Assembly: GCA_000787465.1 (NCBI GenBank)
Contig: JSYX01000568.1
Location: forward strand, 1 to 23,127
From: Thermomucor indicae-seudaticae
Lineage: Eukaryota; Mucoromycota; Mucoromycetes; Mucorales; Lichtheimiaceae
Length of the DNA: 23,127 nt
Direction: 5' to 3'
This document shows, piece after piece, positions 1 through 8,364 of this stretch; positions within the stretch are counted from its first letter, which is position 1, and every line of letters begins with the position of its first letter. Under the pieces are notes generated by a model, which made no database searches, had not been told where the DNA came from, and worked only from the letters and a program-made list of their open reading frames with translations. A program made the position numbers and the translations under genes.

Positions 1-135
1 GCAAAAGTCTTTTCCTCATGGGCGCTAAAAAACGTATGCTTGTCGCAAATCTCCGGGAAAAATCCAGTAGGCTTTAGCACGTTTTACGTAGCTCCGCTCA
101 TGCAGACATCTTTATCCAAGTCTGACTCCTCGTAA
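1..135 (+). CDS. Possible 3' end of an upstream gene (partial)
   Basis: Frame 1 is open from the first base of the window to a TAA at 133-135, giving 44 codons that could be the last exon of a gene starting outside the window. The translation is mixed in composition (start AKVFSSWALK, end SLSKSDSS) and I do not recognise it. The stop is directly followed by the ATG of the next gene model (TAA-A-ATG), an implausibly small gap for two independent fungal genes. The stretch may therefore be 5' leader or an upstream exon of that gene. A second frame, open from 92, runs straight into the ATG at 137 behind a possible acceptor (cgtag). Confidence 0.22.
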   Translation, partial: AKVFSSWALKNVCLSQISGKNPVGFSTFYVAPLMQTSLSKSDSS

Positions 136-136
136 A

Positions 137-2389
137 ATGGTGACAGATACACTGAAATTATATGTACAAAGCAAGGCAAATGAAGGAGAAAGCATTCTGC
201 TTTCTAAATTTATCACCGACAACGAGACAGAAATTATACATCAAACAAGACATTTGCAAGATCAAGATTTGATTTGGAAAAATGTGAAGCAATGTTGTTT
301 GAAGATATTTCGGGACACTGTGGACGATATAAGAGAGGCAAACATCGATGTAAGAATGACATAGATTTCAACGATCTACCTGTGACGCCCATTTATGATT
401 ATAGGTCACCGAAGATGCGTTAAAGTGGGACGCAATTGAAGATGTTGTAGATTGGGACGATTTGGCAGCTCAAATTTTTGGGGTATAATGACTACGCCAT
501 GTTATATGCAAGAGAAACCGATGCACTTATCAGATTCGAACCGTATCAAGTGTCAGCGCTGATAGGAAACGTCTGCATGCCAATTTACATCGAGACGAGA
601 ACAAAGCATTAACTCGTCTTTTCCATCAAGGTAGTTCAGCTATACAGAAATAGATGCCGGATTGTTTAAGTGTTCTTAATTGAATTTTCACAGCTCAGAA
701 ATCATCGAACAAAAGATTACACGACGTCACTCAAACAAGTTTGTATTTTATCAACATGGAGAATGTAACCTCTAATAAGATCGAGCATAGCAAATGATTC
801 CTCTTCATCTGGAAATGAACAAATGAGAAAGCGTATCGATGTGAGCATTATTGTTAGGATGACTCAATTTAAGTAGTTAAATTCGATATGCTGCCTTAGA
901 AAAAAAAAACCACCAAGTACGATCACCTAAGAGGAAACGGGCCACGGATAGTGGAAGTCAAAGAAAAGAAGCACATGGTTGGTTATGGTGAACGGCATTG
1001 CTTCTGTATTTACTGATGTAATGCTCTTTTTCAAGTGGATAATCAACGATACCGAGGTAACCACGGAATTGCTCTCTTTCCGTACATTATGCATACAGAA
1101 AGCCGACAATGGGGGAAAGCTGATAGACTCTGAACGGCTGTGAGTTCCTAATTGATACATTGTAAAGCTTGGGATTAATCAACTATATAGGGCAATAAAC
1201 TGTATTTTCGTGCTGGATCATGGCTACCAAGATACATATGGTCTTGATGACGATATATGGAGCATCGCGATGAAGCAATGCAAGCAGAGATACCCGCTGG
1301 TTGAAATGTCGGAATGTGTCAGACAAAGAATTAACGCATTGGCAAAGGTATGTGTGGTGATTTAGATTAGCGAACTTCTAAGCGGCTGAAATCACATATC
1401 ATTGTCCGCAGATAGCCAGGTCTGATTTTTCAAGTTGTATGGAACTTCAGAGACAATGGTCAATGGAAGAAATGGATGAAGAGCAAAGTCAATTGACATT
1501 CATGTTGTACAATGCGTAAGTATCTCCATATTTTCATTTTTATTTTCATTTTCTCTTACATACGCTGTTAACAGACTTCAAAATTTCGGTCCAAACGCTG
1601 CGCCTACGGAATATATGAAGGAAGACACATTCAAGCTGAATGTGGTATACCCTATCATGATCCCCTTTCTGAAAGAAAAGTCATATTTAAGAAGAAATGG
1701 ATCAGTATAAAAAGGCATCATAGCAATTAACGTAGTAGACTATTTATTTATTAATCACTCACTGACAGCTCAGATGAGCCGACCAGCGGCTCCTGCGAAA
1801 GGAGAAAAGCTTCTGGTGGTTCGCAAAGGGTTGGCCTATATGGGGACTTGTCAATGAACTACAACTACCAAGGGCAGAAACAGAGCTTGTTCTTGGTAGA
1901 ACTAAAAGCACCAAAAGCTGCTCGAGAGGGTATCCGCCCTGACTTTGTGAAATTGGCAAACCAGATGAAAGACTCCCTTGATAAGCAAATCCGCGATGGG
2001 GTGATGGATCGCGACTCACTTGTACTAGGTCTTTTGATTGAAGGTGAGAATTTTGGTGGGTATTTAGAGCCTCACTAATAGTATTATTTATTAGGCTACA
2101 AGGCAACGCTCTTCGCCATGGATCTGCAATTTAAAGCATGTTATCGGCTAATATCTTTCGGGGTGTTTTACTTTCCAAGATGCCACAACAACCTCATAGT
2201 TTTAATTGATACTTTTGAAATACTGCGGACAATGAGGGTAAGAAGCATCATTGATATGAAGTCTTGGTTGGATATGAGCTTAAACTGTTATTGTCTGTTA
2301 GAGATTATTAGTGGAATGCAGTAGCAAATGCCACAAGACATTTTATCTACCTGTACAAAATGCCCATGATCCTTCGGACCTTACCCTGA
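137..2389 (+). CDS. Multi-exon lineage-specific protein of unknown function, about 499 aa
   Basis: I do not recognise a named domain. Style and motifs (a charged segment with LFLVELKAPKAAREG, then FVKLANQMKD, then a segment ending in short hydrophobic strands around 2095-2237) resemble uncharacterised protein families expanded in Mucorales; that is recollection, not a search. Exons that close in phase: 137-349, 405-482, 534-630, 694-738, 791-840, 900-977, 1036-1139, 1191-1347, 1412-1515, 1575-1644, a 13-nt micro-exon 1692-1704, 1774-2043, 2095-2237, 2312-2389. Introns are 47-74 nt. The sixth exon begins in a run of ten A (900-909), a risk for indel error. The micro-exon is needed because reading 1575-1704 as one exon leaves the next exon (frame containing DEPTSGS, from 1773) out of phase. 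If that longer exon is right, the gene carries a frameshift. The start at 137 is the first ATG in frame but an upstream exon is possible. Confidence 0.6.
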
Positions 2390-2896
2390 CCTCTTTCGAT
2401 TCCCCTGAAAGAAAGTGATGCTCAAGTATAAATCAGTCCATGACGTTGTTCCTTACGCCGAGATTCAAGAAAAGACTACCTTCAAGGAATACTTGCTGAT
2501 TGAGCTATGGTACATATTTTCGTCCAACCGACAAGCTCTTCCATTTTCTTTACCGTGAAGGACATGGTGCACCAAAAATAGGAAGCGAAATGATGAACAC
2601 AAGGGCACGTGTTGTTTGGTGTAAACTATGTGATGAATGGTGCAGATGACGGCGCAAAATGTAGCTTACACATAGTGCGAAAAGAGACTCGATCAGCGAG
2701 CCCAGTAATGCGTCCCTTTATCTCCCTTCGACTTCTTATCCGAATGTGCTATACTTTTACCTAGCTCACCACATTTACTTTCTATGTACAATGAGCATTT
2801 GACAAACCTAAACTTTATTTAGAGCTCGGCAATGAACCGGGTTTTTTGAGCAGCCGCACCAAGGAAAATTTGTTTCATTCTCACTCTTTGTTAGCA
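2390..2896. other. Intergenic spacer upstream of the TVP38 gene
   Basis: No gene is supported here. A 46-codon ORF at 2418-2558 (+; start MLKYKSVHDVV) reads protein-like and could be a leftover exon, but it has no clear splice partner. A CACGTG E-box core sits near 2607 in an A-rich stretch. The motif GGTGCACCAAAAATA near 2566 resembles GGTACACCAAAAATA near 7604, so a short dispersed sequence may be shared by the two spacers. Confidence 0.4.
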
Positions 2897-3887
2897 ATGA
2901 GGATTCGTAAACGGTTCGTGGCGCTGTTGGTCCTTTCGGTCATTGGTCTTGTTGCATTCAGGACATACCACGACGCGTTGATTCAAAGTATAACCATTAC
3001 CGTCGGGACAACACAGTAATATGCTCAACTCTTATTTTAGCCATTCAAACCGTGGCGCTCCGCATGCGGTCATCCCCATTTGGACCGCTCTTCATGGCAG
3101 GCGTCATTATGGTTACCTCGATACCGCCCTTTCTTGGGTTTACCTTTTTCGCGAGTTTATCGGGTTTTATATTTGGTTTCCCTGGTGGTGTGCTGCCGGC
3201 GGTTATTGGTAAGAGACGGGGCCGACAGGGGAAAAAGACAAGGATGAAATTAATCCAATGTAACTTAAGGTGCTATGGTGGGCGCCATGATCTGTTTCGG
3301 GTAAGAATTCAATCAAGGGTGTAGGTGTACCTCTTTAATAACCCCCTCCCCGTCCACTTTAATGATCAGCTTGATCCGTCACTTTCATTTTGATCGATTT
3401 ATCAAACTATCACCGTCCAAACAAGAAAAGTACCAAGCCATCCAAGAAGCCATTGAAGAGGGAGGATTTGGTGTAAGAAATAACATAGATGCTATTTCAT
3501 TTATCTATCTAACCCTTTATGTAGATGCTACTTTTGATCCGATTATGTCCCATACCGTGGCAATTCAACAACATGATCTTGGCCATGTTACCCACACTCA
3601 CACCAAAGCGCTACATTGGAACCACCATGATTGCAGCCTGGAAAGTATCCCTTGAAGTCTGGTTCGGGTCTCAACTCGCAAGTCTATCTGATCCCGATCT
3701 ACCACCATCCGCTCACCGAGTGACCCTGATCACAATGGGTGTCGGCGTCTTGATCCTGGCCGGCGTAGCAATCTGGCTCCACCAATTGACCATGAAACGG
3801 GTGAACAAGTCTATTCCACAGGTATTGGTGCATCGTCCCCCTCCTCAAAGTACAGAACAAGAATCTCAATGGTTGCTGCAATCCTGA
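2897..3887 (+). CDS. TVP38: TVP38/TMEM64 family membrane protein (VTT domain)
   Basis: Predicted 251-aa polytopic membrane protein of the TVP38/TMEM64/DedA-like (VTT) family, which in yeast sits in late Golgi/vesicle membranes; related animal VTT proteins act in lipid scrambling and autophagy. Five exons: 2897-2987, 3041-3208, 3270-3300, 3370-3472, 3525-3887, all in phase. Visible: an N-terminal TM (about residues 7-23), then the family core with a Pro/Gly-rich hairpin (TSIPPFLGFTFFASLSGFIF followed by a GG..PA..GA..GA pattern, about residues 53-95), a cytosolic basic linker, the conserved RLCPIPWQFNN-like stretch, and a final TM (about 218-235, GVGVLILAGVAIWL) before a short hydrophilic tail. 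The start is the first ATG of exon 1 and gives the N-terminal TM. The gene converges with the BRI3-like gene, with only 22 bp between the stops. The TVP38 symbol is by family resemblance; direct orthology is not tested. Confidence 0.85.
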
Positions 3888-3909
3888 TTCATTCTTTCAG
3901 TGAAGTTAT

Positions 3910-4373
3910 CTAATTAGGTTCTGAAAGAACAATCTGCGGAAACCTCTGACCACATCGTTTGCATACACACTGTGTACGATACCATACATGTACATTAAAT
4001 AATGATTAAATAATATTGAAAAAGAACAATGGTTTACCTCGCGTCGTCCTCGCCAGCCACACAAGTACGGAAGAATAAGAATAGCAAACAGCAAGGTAGT
4101 ATTGGTATTATGCATTCGTAGTTCGTGATAACCTCCTCGAGGACAACTGGGTCCAAGCGACGCCTCGATTTGATACCGCTGTTGCATAAACGCTGGCGTT
4201 ATAGGTTGTCCGTAGGCATCGTACCCTTGTACACCTCGTTGCTCAGCGGGTGTGCCACCTACAACCCCAGGATACCCAGATGTCTGCCGATGCTGTTGCT
4301 GTACACCACTAGCTGGATATGGTGGCGGGGGAGACTCTGGTTTTTCGCGCATGTCGGAAGAAGGAAAAGGCAA
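3910..4373 (-). CDS. Small Pro-rich one-TM protein, BRI3-like
   Basis: Two exons (4038-4373 and 3910-3969, read on the minus strand) give 131 aa. The N-terminal 65 residues are Pro/Gln/Gly/Tyr-rich and contain PPPPYP, a possible WW-domain or ubiquitin-ligase ligand. Then come CPRGGYHELR, a hydrophobic segment (LLFAILILPYLCGW), a basic stop-transfer patch (RGRRE) and a terminal CVCKRCGQ cluster. This order (Pro-rich head, Cys, TM, basic patch, CxxCG) matches BRI3/brain protein I3-like proteins, found on endolysosomal membranes in animals. The acceptor chosen (after tacacag) restores the CxCxxCG tail; a later acceptor would delete it. An alternative start is Met8. The function of the fungal member is unknown. 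Confidence 0.7.
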
Positions 4374-4678
4374 GAGTCGAAATCATGCAAAATGTGATTT
4401 TTATGCAGCTGAAATAATCATGATTGGGCGGACATTTACATTGTTTATTACATAGACGCGCTGCTCTCGACAAAGGTAAGAAAAATTAAAGCCCGTTATA
4501 TAGTCAAAATTAGTTAGAATCGCCTAATGCATAAGGGGTGGTACAATGGGAACCCAGCCATATAGATAAAGAAGAATGTATGCACACGAAAAAGAAACAA
4601 GAAAACGAGAGTCTTTCGCTCAGGAAAAGGAAGGGAGGGAGGGAGGAAAGAGGTATCTGGCGTGTATAATATAAAGGC
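4374..4678. other. Spacer between BRI3-like gene and FYR gene
   Basis: About 305 bp between two minus-strand genes, so it should hold the 3' UTR of the FYR gene and the promoter of the BRI3-like gene. It contains a purine-rich GGGA repeat (4629-4648). No ORF with coding character was seen. Confidence 0.6.
4629..4648. repeat. GGGA purine repeat (CT-rich on the minus strand)
   Basis: Four G runs spaced by A (GGAAGGGAGGGAGGGAGG). On the strand of both flanking genes this is a CT-rich tract, common in fungal leaders and promoters. The plus strand could in principle form a short-run G-quadruplex. It lies just past the FYR gene stop. Confidence 0.6.
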
Positions 4679-6845
4679 TCAGCTTGATGAGGAATCTTGT
4701 TGTTGTTGTTTGGCAGCACCAGTGCTGCTACTTCCAGATGCTTCAGTTACATCTTCAGACCGGAAAATCTTGCCGCGCGCAGTTCTGCCGGTGGTACCAA
4801 TCTTGAACGTTTGCCAAATGTAATTTTTACACTTATCGGCATTCGGCAAGTCTTGAATCATTTTGGCAATCGTGTTCTTGCGTAGGCCAAAGAAGTCCGG
4901 ACCCACAGGGTTGTGTCCATAATCCATATTACGGATGGCAAACGCCCTATGTATTTTGTTATATCTTCCTCCCCCGGCACAAGTCACTCGTATTATTACC
5001 TCCTAACAGCAATGGTCCAAACCGTAGTCGGCGTGGGTCCCATATAGACTTCTCCTGGATTATCATCCGCTTCAAGACGGAACTGTCGAAAAGCGACCGT
5101 TAGGAACCAAATTTCCCGAAGGCATGATAACCAATAGACTTACAATCGGTTCCTGCCCGCCGTCCAATATCTCACAAGTGTATTGTGTGTCACTGCGCGG
5201 ATCTACCATACTCCTGTACCACCTATCAAAAAGCATATATAATAAGCCCCAGCAATTCTTTCTTCTCTCCCTTTCTTCTCGATCTTACTTTTTCACTTTA
5301 TAGCCGACCGGATAGATATACCGCTGATTGTGAAAAGCTGGGCGATCATACACCACCTTGCCCAGACTCAGCACGGTCCAGGAATCAATTTCCACCGGCA
5401 GCCGATAGTTCCCGTTCTCGTCCTTGTCAACCTGAACAAAGGTACGGACATCGTTCACATTCGGTGGTTTTGTATCCCGCTTCTTTCTTCGACCAATCGC
5501 AGTATGCTGCGTCGGCATTCGAGTCATCACCACTGCTGTCGATGACGGCTGGGGTGCAGCAGTTGCATAGGAAGATGAAGTAGAGGAGGAAGAAGTCCGC
5601 GGTATGGATGTGTCGTCATAGGCTTGAGGCTTTGAATGGAACCGATTATTTTCCTGCCGAAACTCTAGAAGTGCGGACGGAGGAGGCAATGATAAGGTTG
5701 GCGATGTACGCGACCGCGGCATACCAGTATTACTACTATTATTATTGGTTTCCATTATCATGGCAGCCGGAGGAGACAACTTGCGTTTCTTGAAATTCTG
5801 TTCTGCATCTTCTGCTGGATATCTCGTCTCCGATAATGGGGGAAAGAACGATGACGAAGACCCTGATCTGTTCGATTCAGCCGATGCGGATGTAGGGTCG
5901 TCAGGAGACAGTCGTGAGATGGGAGGCAAGACCCGTGCATCATCGGATGGATACGGATACGAGTAACGATGATGTCTTACATCCAAGCTGCTGGGTGGTG
6001 ATACTCGACAAGGATAGCTCGGATGCTGCAAGGTCATAGCGTTCATGGAGTCCTCCGTGGTTGCTGGAGGAGGAGGACTCAGCGTCGACTGCATCGACGG
6101 CAGGCTGATGACGCGTCTAAAGGGGTGTGAAACATCGTCAGATGACAGTAGCCGGTGATCCTGGGTGCTCCGCGGTCCACGCCGATGCACCAGGGTGTGA
6201 TAGTAGTTCGTCTTTGATATCCGATGAGTCTATTTGCCAGGAACCATAATAGGGCGCATGAGGGGTGAGTATTGAATAGAACGAAGAAACACCCATTACA
6301 CACAGGATGTAGTTGGAGGGTCACCTCAATGTATTGCTGCTCTCCGCTCAGCTTGCCACTGACACTGATTCCATTGTCGCTGTCCAAAATCCAGGAAAGA
6401 AGGCCATGGCCTTCCCAGACGACTTGGTCTTTTCCAGGTGATCCTTCTTGAAAGTTGGCACTGTAGACAGCACAGTCTGCGTCGGGATATAAGAGCATGT
6501 CTGGGCTATACCGTCATCAGAGATTATTCTTATGCATACGCGACCTCCAGTACTATACCATGATGCACACAGTGCCATCAAACAGTCTTTCAATGGCACT
6601 TGGACATACTGAGCACTGCTTTCAAAATTTAGGCCTATCGTGAAACTACAGAGACACGTCGTATCACTACCCTGAAACGTATAAAATACTTTGACTGCCA
6701 TTTTTCCCCCAGTTAGAAAATACAATAAGAAAATTCCGGCGCTTTTCACAAGGTCACCTTTGATATCTTTTCTTGACTCGCTGACATTGTCAGGAGAAGT
6801 AGCTGTACCAGGTGGTTCACCGGAATCGGAGCGTGCACTTGACAT
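4679..6845 (-). CDS. Chromatin-type protein: Ams2/SPT21-like N domain fused to FYRN-FYRC
   Basis: Seven exons (6758-6845, 6559-6694, 6304-6505, 5289-6229, 5144-5222, 5000-5082, 4679-4946) give 598 aa with every phase closing. Residues about 30-142 resemble the Ams2/SPT21 N-terminal domain: KVFYTF, TCL, a PLKDC helix, an ASCPDML segment, DCAVYS, then the hallmark WEGHGLLSW and SGKL before EVTLQL. SPT21 and Ams2 regulate histone gene transcription in yeasts. Residues 143-410 are Ser/Pro-rich linker. Residues about 419-470 are FYRN (LPVEIDSW, GKVVYDRPAFH, YIYPVGY) and about 472-562 FYRC (YTCEILDG, WTIAVRRAFA, GPDFFGL), closest in layout to TBRG1; FYR domains occur in MLL-type and other chromatin proteins. 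The tail is Gln/Ser-rich. The start at 6845 has a good context (CCCACCATG) and a TATA box 68 bp upstream. The exon 3/4 junction (donor 6303, gtgtgt) is the weak point: donors at 6301 and 6299 also exist, and a second splice in the linker may apply. No in-frame ATG opens exon 4 before residue about 187, which supports one gene rather than two. Confidence 0.72.
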
Positions 6846-6912
6846 GGTGGGAGGTAGGGTAATTGCAAGATTAACTTGTAAGAGAAAGCTGATCAACAGC
6901 AGTATTACGTAA

Positions 6913-6920
6913 AATTTATA
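6913..6920 (-). promoter_or_regulatory. TATA box of the SPT21/FYR gene
   Basis: Minus-strand TATAAATT, 68 bp before the ATG at 6845, followed by a pyrimidine-rich leader. It argues against starting translation at the ATG at 6923, which would add a signal-peptide-like stretch but lies upstream of this box. Confidence 0.5.
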
Positions 6921-7078
6921 CAACGAAAATGGGTTACGAATGACTGTTCATGTCACTCACTAAAGAAAGTTGGAAGAAAAGAGAGAGTTGTTTGGCCAAA
7001 TAATAAACGAGCAGTAAGTTGCTGACGATCTTGATCTCTCCCTTTTTTGGAAAGACAGTGATTCGCGAACTCCGATTG

Positions 7079-7086
7079 TATAAAAG
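7079..7086 (+). promoter_or_regulatory. TATA-like box upstream of a small ORF
   Basis: TATAAAAG followed by a CT-rich stretch (ctcttctctctatctctctg) and an ATG 60 bp downstream at 7146. The layout resembles that of the gene at 23080, but no strong coding sequence follows. Confidence 0.35.
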
Positions 7087-7145
7087 ACAGAACTCTTCTC
7101 TCTATCTCTCTGTTGTTTTGTGTGTATATAACAACGTGCAGGAAA

Positions 7146-7310
7146 ATGCAACAAACTTTGGGGATATGCTTACGTATGACCATCACCGGGAATTTTCTTG
7201 TGCCACAAACCTACATTACCCTGTGTAATGCTCTGTTTTCATTTAATAACATCATCGGTCTAACGGAAGGTTACACAAATGGAAAGAGACAGAGCAATGC
7301 CCCCACCTAA
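7146..7310 (+). CDS. Small hypothetical ORF, 54 aa
   Basis: 54 codons from ATG 7146 to TAA 7310, 60 bp after a TATA-like box. The product starts MQQTLGICLR, has a mildly hydrophobic middle and a hydrophilic end. No domain, signal peptide or family is recognised. It may be a short gene, a first exon, or chance. Confidence 0.2.
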   Translation: MQQTLGICLRMTITGNFLVPQTYITLCNALFSFNNIIGLTEGYTNGKRQSNAPT

Positions 7311-7628
7311 ATACGATTCACGGTGTTTATTGATAACAATAAACTCACGCCAACGCATACAAGATGCGTGTCAAAGAGAAGCATATAATAGATGCATGGT
7401 ATCCCTAATTCTGATCCACTATAATTTTCTACCAACCAACGCCTTTTTTACAGGATTCGATCAAAGTTCATTGGTAAGCGTTTTTTCTCTATTGTTCATG
7501 GTGCACATGGCCTTGCAGACCTGCATTTTTGGAACGCTGCGTGTGCACGTGTTTTGAGTTTATTATATGCAACCCTAAAAAAATAGAGAGATCGACAGGG
7601 TGTGGTACACCAAAAATAATCTTCACTT

Positions 7629-7753
7629 TCCATTCAAGCGTTTCCAATAACTTTTCAGGTTTCTGATTTGCCTTGTTTAAAGGTAACAATTGCGATCGCA
7701 TTTTTCCATCTCCGCTACATAGCCGATCCCCGTTTGTGTAACGCTTGAATGGA
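7629..7753. repeat. 14-bp perfect inverted repeat spanning 125 bp
   Basis: TCCATTCAAGCGTT at 7629-7642 and its exact reverse complement AACGCTTGAATGGA at 7740-7753, separated by 97 bp. It could be the ends of a tiny non-autonomous element or the stem of a long hairpin. No target-site duplication or transposase is visible. Confidence 0.55.
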
Positions 7754-8364
7754 GCGGAGTCTACAGCTAGAAACCAATGTATCCGCATCTTGGATCAAAA
7801 ACTTGTCTATCTAGGGCCAATCGTCTGGACCACGTTTTCCCATGCGAAAAAACTTGCCACCCAGTTACTGTAATGTGGGAAAAAATTTCCATCCTCGCTC
7901 TCGCCCGAAGACATTTTTAATTTTGAAACCGCTTTCCAGGAACCTGGATGATCGACGTGCACCATGTCACAATGCCCAAGTCTCACGCCTAGTCCACTTC
8001 ATCCCCCTTTCCCTTAACGTTTGCCACGCATAAAATTATCATGTTCGACAAATACCGATAAAGACAAATGCATGGTAAACCATTGTAGAAATTATAAAAA
8101 CCTTTTTGAAACCTCGACCATTGTGCTCCCCATTAACCATTGTCCGATTGCTTGTCTTAAAAGATTATCCGGATCCCAGTAGCGCTGATATATTGCCATC
8201 CGCTTCCGCTACTTATGCCAAGATAACACTTGGACAAAAATGATATAGTGCACGTTCCTTGAATTAAACAGCAGTTTATGCAACGTGGTAAATTGTAACA
8301 AGTAATGTAAGCAAGGTGTGGCAATAATAGAGGGGGAATCGGAACAAGAAGGTATTGTTTAGTG

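Larger units (their letters stand above)
6921..8364. other. 1.4-kb spacer, mostly non-coding
   Basis: AT-rich region between the FYR gene promoter and the 3' end of the RhoGAP gene. Plausible content: a TATA-led 54-codon ORF on the plus strand (7079-7310) and a 14-bp perfect inverted repeat (7629-7753). A 99-codon minus frame at 7489-7788 has no homology I can see and no splice context. The 7800-8360 part shows scattered stops on both strands and nothing I can name. Confidence 0.5.

Noticed and set aside
6846..6923. Extended N-terminus of the FYR protein with a signal-peptide-like stretch (ATG at 6923)
   Set aside because: A TATA box lies at 6913-6920 and the ATG at 6845 has the better context; a secretory signal does not fit a chromatin protein.
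7489..7788. 99-codon minus-strand ORF in the 6.9-8.4 kb spacer
   Set aside because: No homology, no intron signals, and it spans one arm of the inverted repeat and a stretch of low complexity.
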